Positions 1 through 9,050 are shown, counted from the first letter of the stretch. The stretch is 64,000 bases of DNA from Lacrimispora indolis DSM 755 (GCF_000526995.1 NZ_AZUI01000001.1:2480001-2544000); one strand, 5' to 3'. The notes: generated by a model from the sequence alone, not told the origin. A program made the numbers and translations.

Positions 1-393
1 CTTTTTTGACCTCTCAAGACACACAGTATGCATTGACGAACTGTGTCGGAAGAGAGGATAACATGACCGGCTATGAGGAGGAAAGAAAAGTAACATTCGA
101 TGCTGTGATATATAAATATGTTTTAGGAGGGCAATAAATGGTATTAGAGCATAATATAACAGATTCAATTGGCAAAAGAATCAAAAAGGATTTTTAAAGC
201 AAATGTAAGAAAGACAAACATGGCAATCCGATTGTCGGATCAAAAAAGAGGGAAACTAACGGAAGGTGCCGTACTGTAAGGAATGGATTATAAATAAAGC
301 AGAAAGCCAAATGCTCTTTTACAATGTTTTTACAAGACAATGCTTAACCTTATGATATAATTGGATCATAAAGGCTGGAAGGAGTATTCAATA
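1..393. other. Leader region with two very short ORFs, possibly a decayed gene pair
   Basis: No full gene is visible. On the + strand an ATG at 63 opens a 24-codon ORF ending at 137. It is followed directly by an ATG at 138 with a good AGGAGG-type site, giving a 19-codon ORF that ends at 197. The second starts MVLEHNITDS, which faintly recalls the N-terminus of Fic-type addiction proteins; that is a weak impression. An extended -10 (TGATATAAT) lies just before the downstream transporter gene. Confidence 0.3.
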
Positions 394-1623
394 ATGAAGT
401 TAAGCAGAGAAGAGAAATCATGGATATTGGTTGATTGCGGAAATTCGGCTTACTCAATGGCTGTCACCACTGCATTACTGCCGATTATGTTCGGAATGTT
501 TGACAATGTGAGATACAGCATGGATCTGGGGTATTTTAACTCCATTGCCAGTATTCTAGTGGCGGTTTTAAGTCCGGTTTTAGGTGCCGCCGCCGATTAT
601 AAAGATAAAAAGAAACGGTTTTTTGTATTCTTTACCTGTCTGGGTGTCCTTGCAACCGCTTCGCTGGCGTTTATTCCTCCCTCCAGCGGACAATGGCAGC
701 TTTTAATTCTTTTTTTTATTTTATCGGCAATTGGATTTGCAGGATCCAATATTTTCTACGATGCATTTATCGTTGATGTTACCAGTGATGAGAGAATGGA
801 TAAGATATCTTCCCTTGGTTTTGCGTTCGGCTATATATCCAGTGTCATACCTTTTGGCATCAGTCTGGCGCTCATATTTCTTTTGGGGATGGACAAGTCA
901 ATCGGATATCAGATCGGATTTATCATTACTGCTTTATGGTGGGGACTCTTAACTTTTCCTATGATAAAAGATGTAAAACAGATTCATTATGTGGAACCCG
1001 AACAACATCCAATAAGAAACAGTTTTAAAAGACTGGCGGAAACATTTAAACAGATCAGGCAGTATAAAACCGTATTCTACTTTCTTGGTGCATATTTTTT
1101 CTATATTGATGGTGTGGATACCATAATTAAAATGGTAGTTCCTTATGCCACCGCTGTCCTTGGGAACCATACACTGGATACATTTTCATTGCTGGGAATT
1201 TTACTGATAATACAGCTGATCGCCTTTCCCTGTGCCATCTTTTATGGAAACCTGGCGAAACGGCTTTCTGCCAGAACCATGATTATCATCGGAATATTTA
1301 CTTATATCATTACCTGTATTGCTGCATTTTTTTTAGCTTCCCTATGGCATATTTTCATTCTTGGAGCCATGATTGGTTCTGCACAGGGAGGGATTCAGGC
1401 GCTAAGCCGGTCCTATTATGCAAAGATTATTCCAAAGGAAAAATCCAATGAATTTTTTGGATTTTATAATATATTCGGTAAATTCTCGGCCATTTTGGGT
1501 CCAACGCTGATGTCCCTTATAACAGCAATTACCGGTAATGCCAGATGGAGTATTTTGGGAATTATTCCTCTTTTTTTAATTGGATTAGTGATTTTTATGA
1601 TACTTCCTAAAGAACAAAAATAA
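394..1623 (+). CDS. MFS transporter, UMF1/Atg22-like
   Basis: This is a 409-residue polytopic membrane protein with about 12 hydrophobic segments. The N-terminal DCGNSAYSMAVTTALLP stretch is typical of the UMF1 branch of the major facilitator superfamily. A cytoplasmic loop with KDKKKR follows the third segment, as in MFS loop 2-3. I start it at the ATG at 394 because AAGGAG sits nine bases upstream; an in-frame TTG at 361 has no such site. It is probably an efflux or uptake carrier, but the substrate cannot be read from sequence. The next gene follows within about 25 bases and may be cotranscribed. Confidence 0.85.
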   Translation: MKLSREEKSWILVDCGNSAYSMAVTTALLPIMFGMFDNVRYSMDLGYFNSIASILVAVLSPVLGAAADYKDKKKRFFVFFTCLGVLATASLAFIPPSSGQWQLLILFFILSAIGFAGSNIFYDAFIVDVTSDERMDKISSLGFAFGYISSVIPFGISLALIFLLGMDKSIGYQIGFIITALWWGLLTFPMIKDVKQIHYVEPEQHPIRNSFKRLAETFKQIRQYKTVFYFLGAYFFYIDGVDTIIKMVVPYATAVLGNHTLDTFSLLGILLIIQLIAFPCAIFYGNLAKRLSARTMIIIGIFTYIITCIAAFFLASLWHIFILGAMIGSAQGGIQALSRSYYAKIIPKEKSNEFFGFYNIFGKFSAILGPTLMSLITAITGNARWSILGIIPLFLIGLVIFMILPKEQK

Positions 1624-1648
1624 GATGAAAGATGATGGAGCTGGAAAA

Positions 1649-2950
1649 ATGAGCAAAGGAAAAGCAAAGCATTTGGTAGTGATCTCCTATGATGCATTTT
1701 CTGAAGATAACTGGGAAAAGGCAAGTCGGCTTCCCAACCTTTCCCGATTAATAAAAAGCGGAGCATTCAGTACAAAATTAAAAAGCGTCTATCCGACTCT
1801 TACCTATGTAGTGCATACCACTATGGTGACCGGCGTTTATCCGGATAAGCATGGAATCTATCATAATACCCCTCTCCAGCCTTTTATTGATGAAGAAGAA
1901 CAGGCGTGGTTCTGGTTTAAAAAGGATATCAAGGCACCTGCTGTGTATGATGCTTTAAGAAATAGTGAAATGAAATCAGCAGGAATCCTGTGGCCTGTTA
2001 CCGGAAAGGCCTCCATTCGCTATAATCTTCCGGAGATAAAGGCAATCGGACGTGAGAATCAATCTCTTAAGATCTTAAAAAATGGAAGTCCATTTTTTTG
2101 TATTGGGCTTGAGAAAAAATATGGAAAATCAAGAAAAGGGATTGAACAGCCTTACCTGGATGATTTTACAGCTATGTGCGGAAAAGACACCATTCTAAGC
2201 AAAAAACCGGAACTTCTGATGATGCACTTCATTGAACTGGACGACGCGAAGCATCATCATGGGACAGACAGTCCTGAGATTGATAAGGTTCTGACCCGGA
2301 TGGATGAAAGAATCGGTAAGATTATGGAGGCAGTTCGGGAGGCAGGCATTTTTGAGGAAACGGTTTTTCTGGTGTTGGGAGATCATGGGCAGAAAAATGT
2401 AAGGTACAAGGTGAAGCTGAATCAATTGTTAAAAGAAGAAGGCCTCATTTATGAAGAAAAAGGGAAAATGTTTTGGAGAGCCTATATACAGTCTGCAGGA
2501 GGGTCTGCCTATCTGCACTTAAAGGAAAATGACGAGGAAGCAAAGCAGCGTGTACTACAGATTCTTCTAAAAGCGGCAGAAGAGAAGAACTTAGGTATTG
2601 AGAGGATCTATACCAGAGAAGAACTGGAACGTTTTCATGCGTTCCCGGTTTCTGAGTATATGCTGGAAGCGAAGACTGGTTACTGTTTTGATGACAGCCT
2701 TACCGGGTCCCTTGTGACTGACTTGGAGAAAGAAAATAGAAAGTATGCAACACATGGGTATTCACCGGAGAGACCAGAGTATGGATGTGGCTTTGTGGTA
2801 TCAGGAAATTGTATTAAGAAAGAATACCAGTTGGGAGAAATCCAGATGGTAGATATAGCTCCTACGATTGCAGCAATCCTAGGCATTGATTTCGGTCCTT
2901 GTGACGGCAGAGTGTTGGATGAGATATTCAGAATTAATACGAAAGCGTAA
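1649..2950 (+). CDS. Alkaline phosphatase superfamily, nucleotide pyrophosphatase/phosphodiesterase-like
   Basis: The 433-residue protein has the metal sites of type I phosphodiesterases/nucleotide pyrophosphatases. These are an N-terminal VISYDAF aspartate, PTLTYVVHTT with the likely threonine nucleophile, IELDDAKHHHG, LGDHGQ and a late THGYSPERPEYG histidine. No signal peptide is seen, so it is likely cytoplasmic. The start at 1649 has GGAG eight bases upstream; an ATG at 1625 gives eight more residues but lacks a ribosome site. It probably hydrolyses a phosphodiester or phosphate monoester; the substrate is unknown. It is paired with the upstream MFS gene. Confidence 0.8.
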   Translation: MSKGKAKHLVVISYDAFSEDNWEKASRLPNLSRLIKSGAFSTKLKSVYPTLTYVVHTTMVTGVYPDKHGIYHNTPLQPFIDEEEQAWFWFKKDIKAPAVYDALRNSEMKSAGILWPVTGKASIRYNLPEIKAIGRENQSLKILKNGSPFFCIGLEKKYGKSRKGIEQPYLDDFTAMCGKDTILSKKPELLMMHFIELDDAKHHHGTDSPEIDKVLTRMDERIGKIMEAVREAGIFEETVFLVLGDHGQKNVRYKVKLNQLLKEEGLIYEEKGKMFWRAYIQSAGGSAYLHLKENDEEAKQRVLQILLKAAEEKNLGIERIYTREELERFHAFPVSEYMLEAKTGYCFDDSLTGSLVTDLEKENRKYATHGYSPERPEYGCGFVVSGNCIKKEYQLGEIQMVDIAPTIAAILGIDFGPCDGRVLDEIFRINTKA

Positions 2951-2999
2951 AACCCCTGGGAAGGAGTATGCGTTTTCAGCATTATTTTTACTCACTCAA

Positions 3000-3026
3000 G
3001 GCATGTAGGTTTCATAGTCCTGTTGC
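3000..3026 (+). repeat. Short dispersed motif, copy 1
   Basis: GGCATGTAGG..CATAGTCCTGTTGC resembles 7263-7288, with one gap and about five differences. It lies in an otherwise empty spacer near the recombinase remnant. Its role is unknown. Confidence 0.4.
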
Positions 3027-3082
3027 AACGGTTAGATACTTGATAAATAGAGGATTTATAGAATTATAGATAGCAACATATT

Positions 3083-3118
3083 TTGACGTGAGAGGATACT
3101 TTCACGTCTTTTCTTTTG
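3083..3118 (+). terminator. Rho-independent terminator after phosphodiesterase gene
   Basis: GACGTGA (3085-3091) pairs with TCACGTC (3102-3108) and is followed by TTTTCTTTT. It ends the first two-gene unit. Confidence 0.7.
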
Positions 3119-3160
3119 GGTGGAGTCTTAATCTGCTGCCACATTTTATATCGATAATGA

Positions 3161-3340
3161 AGAATTATAAATGAAAAGTATAAAGGCGATACAATTCTGC
3201 AAAAGACTTTTACAGAAGATTTCTTGACAGGTAAGAAGAGCAAGAATATCAGTCAACGCGATCATTATTATGTACAGGACAGCCATCCGGCTATTGTTTC
3301 AGATCAAGTTTTAATAAGTTTCAGGAGGAAATGGCAAAAA
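3161..3340 (+). pseudogene. Serine recombinase fragment (remnant)
   Basis: Reading 3161-3340 in one frame gives NEKYKGDTILQKTFTEDFLT, then a lysine-rich stretch, then HYYVQDSHPAIVSDQV. This is the signature stretch in the middle of large serine recombinases of clostridial mobile elements, just before the zinc beta-ribbon. No catalytic N-terminus or C-terminal part remains, and a stop precedes the fragment at 3158. It is the scar of an integrated element or decayed phage/transposon. The family resemblance comes from memory of conserved motifs, not a search. Confidence 0.7.
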
Positions 3341-3532
3341 GTTTTTGTCAATTGTCCCATAACACCATTTCTTTTCAGTGTTGCAATGCTGCAACGTATT
3401 ATTGGGTATAAGCTTTATAATACTTATCTGCTGACATTACTATGAATAAATCGAAATATATAGGAAGATAATAGAAAAGATAAAACTATGATTGATTCAT
3501 GTGAGAACGTCAAATAGATGCAGGAGATTAAT

Positions 3533-4906
3533 ATGACAGCCAAAATAAATTTAAGCGAAATAACAATAACTGAATTAAGTAAGATAATAAAAAATAAGAC
3601 TTTCTCAATAAAAGAGATTGTTTCACAATATTTAGAGCAAATTGACTCTTTCGACAAAGGTTTAAATGGATTAAATTCTATTCTTGAGATAAATTCTGAT
3701 GTTATTACAATAGCAGAGGAGCTTGATGAAAGAAATAAGGATGATTCTGGTTTGCTTTATGGGGTGCCTATTCTTTTAAAAGATAATATAAATACTGCAG
3801 ATAGTTTGCACACATCCGCAGGGTCACTGGCATTGGCAGATTCAAGTCCAGAAACGGACGCTGAGATTGTTGAAATTTTGAGAAAAAAGGGTGCTGTTAT
3901 TCTTGGAAAAACAAATATGACTGAATTTGCCAATTATATGACGAAAGGAATGCCAAACGGATATAGTTCCAAAGGAGGAATTGTAAAATCACCATACGTT
4001 TTAGGTGAAAACCCGGCAGGTTCCAGCACCGGTTCAGGAGTTGCAGTAGCAGCTAATTTATGTACGGCAGCTTTTGGCACAGATACTTCCGGCTCTATCA
4101 TATCTCCCGGTTTAAAGAATGGTATTGTAGGGTATCGTCCAGGAAAGGGTACTTTAAGCATAAAAGGGATTATTCCGATAAGCTTTTCTCTTGATATGGT
4201 TGGTCCCATGACAAGAACCGTTAAAGATTCAATCATTATTATTAATGAAATATCAGCTAATAAAATACACTTTACAGAAAGGACAAATCTTAAAGGTACT
4301 GTAATAGGAATTGATCAATCTGCTATAGATAATATGTCGCAGGAAGAAGAAAAGAAGGCTAATGGTGTTTTAAATAAGTTAAAGGATGCTGGTGCGATCT
4401 TAAAACGAATCCATCTCAAAACAATTCCTAATAAAAAAATAGATAATATTAAAAAGTATGAGTTTAAGCATGCTATGAATCAATATTTAGCTGAGTTACC
4501 ACTAGATTATAAAATAAAAAATTTAAAGGAAATAATTGAATTTAACAATATTCATAAAGAAGAAACTTTAAGATATGGTCAAATATTATTAGAAGATGCC
4601 CAGAATAATACCTCTGGTGAAATGACAGAATCTATTTATCTGGATACGTTAAAAGATATAGAGTTCACTAAACTATATATGAAGGATCAGCTAAAGGATT
4701 TAAATGTATGTATTGTATTTAAAGATCACCCAATTGTTCAATATACAGGTTTACCGGCGATTACAGTACCCTGCGGGCTATATAATGATGGAATGCCTTT
4801 TGGAATAAATATCATCGCTCAAACGGACGAAGAACTATTAAACACAGCTTATGCAATAGAACAAATCGCAGGCAGAAGAGTTAAACCTAAATTTATTGGG
4901 TATTAA
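3533..4906 (+). CDS. Amidase signature family hydrolase
   Basis: The 457-residue protein has the Ser-cisSer-Lys catalytic core of the amidase signature family. Lys83 lies in GVPILLKDNI, GSSTGSG falls around residues 163-168, and GTDTSGSI around 181-188. The C-terminal PAITVPCG...MPFGINIIAQ motif is also conserved. CAGGAG six bases upstream supports the ATG at 3533 over the ATG at 3518. It probably hydrolyses an amide to a carboxylate and ammonia; it is not part of a gatCAB operon here. The gene is notably A+T-rich and stands alone between spacer DNA, in keeping with a horizontally gained cassette. Confidence 0.85.
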   Translation: MTAKINLSEITITELSKIIKNKTFSIKEIVSQYLEQIDSFDKGLNGLNSILEINSDVITIAEELDERNKDDSGLLYGVPILLKDNINTADSLHTSAGSLALADSSPETDAEIVEILRKKGAVILGKTNMTEFANYMTKGMPNGYSSKGGIVKSPYVLGENPAGSSTGSGVAVAANLCTAAFGTDTSGSIISPGLKNGIVGYRPGKGTLSIKGIIPISFSLDMVGPMTRTVKDSIIIINEISANKIHFTERTNLKGTVIGIDQSAIDNMSQEEEKKANGVLNKLKDAGAILKRIHLKTIPNKKIDNIKKYEFKHAMNQYLAELPLDYKIKNLKEIIEFNNIHKEETLRYGQILLEDAQNNTSGEMTESIYLDTLKDIEFTKLYMKDQLKDLNVCIVFKDHPIVQYTGLPAITVPCGLYNDGMPFGINIIAQTDEELLNTAYAIEQIAGRRVKPKFIGY

Positions 4907-4918
4907 AAAAGCAGTTGC

Positions 4919-5155
4919 TATACTGAAAAGCGGCTAAGATTAAAATTAGATATCAAAAAATGAGAGTTTCCATGTTATAATAAATGTAGCTATTTTATAA
5001 AAAAAGGTTGAGCGTCGAATTTGTCGAAAATATATTCTGACGCCAAGGGGGTACCAGGCTCGATGGTTATCAAAATTGCAGCAATAAGGCATACAGAAAC
5101 GATAGCACTGATAACAAGAGCTAGTGAACTTAATCCATCTTGCTCCCCAGATTAA
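4919..5155 (+). repeat. Dispersed ~200-250 bp repeat, copy A
   Basis: This copy shares a string of blocks with regions near 11.9, 16.4 and 19.6 kb: AAATTAGATATC, an extended -10 (TGTTATAAT), GTAGCTATTTTATAA, GTTGAGCGTC, GACGCCAAGGGGGTACCAGG and TTATCAAAATTGCAGCAA. GCGTC and GACGC can pair as a hairpin. One frame of the 3' part (5042 to a TAA at 5153) reads AKGVPGSMVIKIAA, then RHTETIALITRASELNPS. The other copies read HVETV at the equivalent place. Confidence 0.65.
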
Positions 5156-5259
5156 AGTGCTAAAATGCATTTATGATAATAAATAAAAAATTCACAGCAA
5201 ATTGTTGAATTATAAGCTTAAAAGTAATATACTTTAAATATATAAAAAATAAACACGAG

Positions 5260-5545
5260 GTAATTAATTAAAATGATCATATAATCATATCCAGTTTTTA
5301 TAAGTTATAGTAGTATAGACAAAGCGGGTATACTTTTAATATTTAAGGTATGCTGGTTTTGTATTACTTAAACTGCTGTAAGTTTTGGATAGGATTATAA
5401 TAATGTCAATTTAATTAGAATTTATATCGTGTTAATTTGCTATTTTTATTTTAAAATAGCTCTTTAATATTAAACTTCTATGATGAGACACTTATAACCT
5501 TTCCGAGACTTTTAGTTGGGAAAGGTTTTTTGTTTTTAAAATGAA
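5260..5545 (+). promoter_or_regulatory. Attenuator-like leader of vgb
   Basis: The leader holds a ribosome-site-like GAGG followed by an ATG near 5274 with a stop after a few codons. It also holds an imperfect GGTATAC/GTATGC pairing near 5330-5355. A strong intrinsic terminator lies directly before vgb: AACCTTTCC (5496-5504) with GGAAAGGTT (5519-5527), then a T-run. A terminator only about 30 bases before the start codon is the layout of transcription attenuation seen ahead of many ribosome-targeting antibiotic resistance genes. That it responds to antibiotic is inference. Confidence 0.6.
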
Positions 5546-5559
5546 AGGATAATAAGTAA

Positions 5560-6438
5560 ATGAATATAAATGAATATAAGCTCGAGATGGACAAATCAGG
5601 GCCATATGGAATTACTGCAGGACATGACGGAGCTATTTGGTTTACAGAAAATACAGGAAATAAAATAGGACGAATTACAATGGAAGGTAAAATTACAGAG
5701 TATTTACTTCCGACCCTAGATGCAGAGCCACTAATTATAACAAAAGGAATGGATGGAGTTATATGGTTTACAGAATATAAAGCTAATAAAATAGGAAAAA
5801 TTACAACAGAAGGAAAAGTTACAGAATATGATATACCGACTGCCAATGCAGGTCCTTGCGGGATAACATCAGGCCCTGATGGAGCAATGTGGTTCACAGA
5901 GATTACTGGCAATAAAATTGGAAGAATCACCGTGAATGGGGAAATTAGTGAGTATAATTTACCTGACCTGGGTTCATTTCCGTCAATGATTATAGACGGT
6001 TCAGATGGAGCACTTTGGTTTACAGAGAACCAAGGTAACAGGATCGGTAGAATTAGTATATCTGGGGAGATAACTGTATTTAGCATTCCAACTACTGCCT
6101 CTGGCCCAGTTGGAATTTGTAAAGGGGGAGATGGAGCCATTTGGTTCGTAGAAATAATAGGTAACAAAATAGGTCGAATTACAACGTCGGGCCAATTTAC
6201 TGAATACTCGCTGTCAACACGAGATGCTAAACCCCATGCAATTATATCGGGTAAAGAAGGTGAACTCTGGTTTACAGAATGGGGAAGCAACCAGATTGGC
6301 AGGCTTAAATCATGTGGCGAAATAATTGAACATCAAATTCCCACCATAGGTTCAGAACCACATGACCTTGTTCTTGGACCAGACGGAGCCATATGGTTTA
6401 CAGAGGAATGCGGGAAGATTGGTCAGTTAATCTACTAG
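5560..6438 (+). CDS. vgb: Virginiamycin B lyase (streptogramin B lyase)
   Basis: The 292-residue protein is built of about seven blades with the recurring pattern GPDGAIWFTE..GNKIGRIT..G..TEY.LPT, the beta-propeller of Vgb. Vgb opens the ester linkage of streptogramin B (virginiamycin B, quinupristin) by elimination rather than hydrolysis. His226 (KPHAI), Glu266 and His268 (SEPHD) and Glu283 (EEC) fall where the Staphylococcus enzyme has its catalytic residues. The stretch GNKIGRITTSG is nearly word for word that of the classical protein. A ribosome site (AAAGGATAA) precedes the ATG. It is followed by vat, so the pair would resist both streptogramin components. Confidence 0.88.
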   Translation: MNINEYKLEMDKSGPYGITAGHDGAIWFTENTGNKIGRITMEGKITEYLLPTLDAEPLIITKGMDGVIWFTEYKANKIGKITTEGKVTEYDIPTANAGPCGITSGPDGAMWFTEITGNKIGRITVNGEISEYNLPDLGSFPSMIIDGSDGALWFTENQGNRIGRISISGEITVFSIPTTASGPVGICKGGDGAIWFVEIIGNKIGRITTSGQFTEYSLSTRDAKPHAIISGKEGELWFTEWGSNQIGRLKSCGEIIEHQIPTIGSEPHDLVLGPDGAIWFTEECGKIGQLIY

Positions 6439-6495
6439 CAAGTTTGCTTCATATCTTTATCTATCGTTTAATCAGGTTGGGAGGAGCGAATGGTT

Positions 6496-7137
6496 ATGAT
6501 TGGACCAGATAAGAATAAACTTTATCCAAATGAAAATATAAAGACGGTTTGCTATATAAGTAATCTGCCTAAAAAATTAAATATAGAGATTGGAGAATAT
6601 ACCTATTACAGCGATAATAAAAATTCTCCAGAGAAATTCTACAATAATATAGAACATCATTATGAGTTCATGGGAGATAAATTAATAATAGGTAAATTCT
6701 GCGCAATAGCAGAGGGCATTAAGTTTATTATGAATGGAGCAAATCACAGAATGGACGGAATTACAACTTATCCATTTAATATCTTTGGCGGTGGCTGGGA
6801 AAAGATCACTCCAACAGTAGATCAATTGCCTTTCAAGGGGGATACAGTGATAGGTAATGATGTTTGGATAGGGCAAAATGTAACTATTATGCCAGGTGTT
6901 AAAATTGGCGATGGTGCAATCATTGCCGCGAACTCTACTATAGTAAAAAATGTTGAACCCTATACAATACATGGCGGGAATCCAGCTAAGTTTATCAAGA
7001 AACGATTTAGTGATCAAAAGGTTGAATTTTTGCTAATGATTCAATGGTGGAACTGGGACGAAGAGAAAATATTTAATAATCTTGAAAAGCTAACATCAGA
7101 AATCGGTTTAGAACAGTTAATGGAACAATACCTTTAA
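6496..7137 (+). CDS. vat: Streptogramin A O-acetyltransferase (Vat family)
   Basis: The 213-residue protein belongs to the left-handed beta-helix xenobiotic acetyltransferases. NGANHRMDG contains the catalytic His84, and GDTVIGNDVWIGQNVTIMPG, KIGDGAIIAANS and GGNPAKFIKKRF are hallmark hexapeptide repeats. It would transfer acetyl from acetyl-CoA to the hydroxyl of streptogramin A. GGGAGGAG at 6479-6486 could serve ATG 6490 or ATG 6496; I prefer 6496 because family members begin M-x-GP. It lies 57 bases after vgb with no terminator between, so both are probably on one transcript controlled by the vgb leader. Confidence 0.88.
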   Translation: MIGPDKNKLYPNENIKTVCYISNLPKKLNIEIGEYTYYSDNKNSPEKFYNNIEHHYEFMGDKLIIGKFCAIAEGIKFIMNGANHRMDGITTYPFNIFGGGWEKITPTVDQLPFKGDTVIGNDVWIGQNVTIMPGVKIGDGAIIAANSTIVKNVEPYTIHGGNPAKFIKKRFSDQKVEFLLMIQWWNWDEEKIFNNLEKLTSEIGLEQLMEQYL

Positions 7138-7543
7138 GCTGTTGTCTTAAAGATAATTTGATGTTCTATGTAGAAATAGAATATGATATAAATCCATTTT
7201 TACTGAAAAAATTGCCGCCAATGAATGACTAGATTTTGTTAATATCCTTATTAACTCCGCAGGGCATGTAAATCCATAGTTCTGTTGCCCCCAAAAACGC
7301 CTGAAAAAATCAGAAAATAACGTGCAATAAATAAGGATATAAGAGTAGCTGAAAGAGGAAAACGTGGCTGAGACGTTGAGAGAAGGTCAAAGCTCTTAAA
7401 AATCACAAGACAGTCATCGGTGCTTTGTTATCAATAATTTTTCTCACAGGATTTAATATCCGGCTGAAAGAAAAGAATAGACAAGTACACAATATAGGGT
7501 GTACTATAAAACCATTACGATTACAAGCTCATAAGGAGGCATT
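7138..7543. other. Spacer without intact gene; short motif and operator candidate
   Basis: A copy of the short GGCATGTA...CTGTTGC motif lies at 7263-7288. From about 7380 one frame runs open as VKALKNHKTVIGALLSIIFL, a hydrophobic stretch with no start site, possibly a decayed membrane protein. An inverted repeat sits just before the next gene and is listed separately. Confidence 0.4.
7484..7505 (+). promoter_or_regulatory. Inverted-repeat operator candidate upstream of dihydropyrimidinase
   Basis: AGTACAC, eight bases, then GTGTACT: a perfect 7-base inverted repeat about 40 bases before the start codon. It fits a dimeric repressor or activator site. No regulator gene is adjacent. Confidence 0.45.
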
Positions 7544-8935
7544 ATGAATAAATTAATTAAAAATGGCATGATTGTTACAGATTCAGAAGTGTTTCAGGGG
7601 GATCTCCTTATAGAAGGTGAATGGATTAAGGCAGTCGGAAAAAATCTTCCTGCTGAGGAGGCCGAGGTGATTGATGCTACGGGAAAGTATGTGCTTCCCG
7701 GCGGCGTGGATGTTCATACCCATATGGATTTACAGTCCGGAAAGTATCGTGCGGTAGATGATTTTTATGATGGGACGGTTGCGGCGGCATGCGGAGGAAC
7801 GACGACGATTGTAGATCATATGGCATTTGGTCCGGTTGGCTGCAGTCTCTGGCATCAGGTAGAGGAATATCACAGACTGGCTGATGGCAAAGCGGTAGTT
7901 GATTATGGGTTTCACGGTGTGATTCAGCATGTGAATGAGTCTATCCTGAAGGAAATGGGTGAAATATCCCAAAAAGAGGGAATTACTAGCTTTAAGATCT
8001 ATACAACCTATAATTTTAAGTTGAATGATGATGAGATATACCAGGTTATGAAGCAGGCAAAAAAGGATGGGATTGTGATTGCCGTACATTGTGAGAATGA
8101 CGGCGTTTTAGGTTATCTCAGAAAGACCTATGTGGAAAAAGGATATACACAGCCCAAATATCACCCCTTAAGCCGTCCGGCCCGCTGCGAGGCAGAAGCA
8201 GTGGACAGACTGCTGCATATCGCAGCCATGGCAGGGGAGGCGCCGCTTTATATCGTGCACTTATCCAGCAAAGAAGGTATTCTTGAGGTCATGAAAGCGA
8301 AGGCCGCTCATCAGAAGAATTTTGCAGTGGAAACTTGCACTCAGTATTTGACTCTGACTGATGAGATGTACGAGGATGATATCGAAGGATTTAAAGCAAT
8401 CCTTTCCCCGCCGCTTCGTAAAAATGAAGATATTGAAGCCATGTGGCAGGCGCTGCAGGACAATGTGCTTGATACCATCGGAACAGATCACTGCCCATTT
8501 AATTTTACTACAAAAAAACAGGCTGGTGCCAATGATTTTACCGCTTGTCCCAACGGCGCCCCCGGCGTGGAAGAGCGGATGCGCGTTATTTTTTCAGAGG
8601 GGGTACAAAAGGGAAGAATTACACTTCCTCAGATGGTGAAATATTTATGCACCAATCCTTCCCGTATGTACGGCATGTATCCGCAGAAGGGGACACTTTT
8701 ACCAGGTTCTGATGCGGATGTAGTGATTTTAGATCCCAATAAGGAACGTACTCTGACTCATGGGGATATGCATGGTGCTGCCGACTACACCTGCTACGAA
8801 GGAATGAAGGTAAAAGGTGATATTGACCTTGTACTGCTGAGAGGATGTGTCATTGTCAAAGATAATGAATTCCTTGGAAAGAAAGGCAGCGGTAGATATT
8901 TGAAGCGACATAAGAGTGTATTAGCGGAGGCTTAA
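7544..8935 (+). CDS. hydA: Dihydropyrimidinase / hydantoinase
   Basis: The 463-residue cyclic amidohydrolase hydrolyses the ring amide of dihydropyrimidines or hydantoins to N-carbamoyl amino acids. The full metal site is visible: His58 and His60 (HTHMD), Lys151 to be carboxylated (TSFKIYTTY), His182 (AVHCEND), His239 (YIVHLSS) and Asp315 (GTDHCPF). Length is normal for the family. AAGGAGG lies a few bases before the ATG. No dihydropyrimidine dehydrogenase or carbamoyl-amino-acid hydrolase gene is nearby, so the pathway partner is elsewhere or the substrate is different. A terminator follows. Confidence 0.9.
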   Translation: MNKLIKNGMIVTDSEVFQGDLLIEGEWIKAVGKNLPAEEAEVIDATGKYVLPGGVDVHTHMDLQSGKYRAVDDFYDGTVAAACGGTTTIVDHMAFGPVGCSLWHQVEEYHRLADGKAVVDYGFHGVIQHVNESILKEMGEISQKEGITSFKIYTTYNFKLNDDEIYQVMKQAKKDGIVIAVHCENDGVLGYLRKTYVEKGYTQPKYHPLSRPARCEAEAVDRLLHIAAMAGEAPLYIVHLSSKEGILEVMKAKAAHQKNFAVETCTQYLTLTDEMYEDDIEGFKAILSPPLRKNEDIEAMWQALQDNVLDTIGTDHCPFNFTTKKQAGANDFTACPNGAPGVEERMRVIFSEGVQKGRITLPQMVKYLCTNPSRMYGMYPQKGTLLPGSDADVVILDPNKERTLTHGDMHGAADYTCYEGMKVKGDIDLVLLRGCVIVKDNEFLGKKGSGRYLKRHKSVLAEA

Positions 8936-9002
8936 AACTGCTGAGCGTTATAACTATAGTACAGCACTGGATTTACTGCAAAAACAGTGGAGTCCGGGCT
9001 TA

Positions 9003-9050
9003 AATAAAGGTGCCGGTGTTAGCTTCTTGGAACGCCAGCACCTTTTAAAG
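9003..9050 (+). terminator. Terminator after dihydropyrimidinase
   Basis: AAAGGTGCcGGTGTT pairs with AACGCCAGCACCTTTT across a short loop (about 9005-9046). The 3' arm itself ends in the T-run. Confidence 0.65.

Noticed and set aside
5478..6290. Long minus-strand ORF of 270 codons opposite vgb
   Set aside because: It is the antisense shadow of the repetitive vgb propeller; its low-complexity SVN/ILP repeats mirror the blade repeats and it has no ribosome site.
5560..6438. Direct repeats within vgb as a possible repeat array or CRISPR
   Set aside because: They are codon-level repeats of the seven propeller blades, not identical repeats with spacers.
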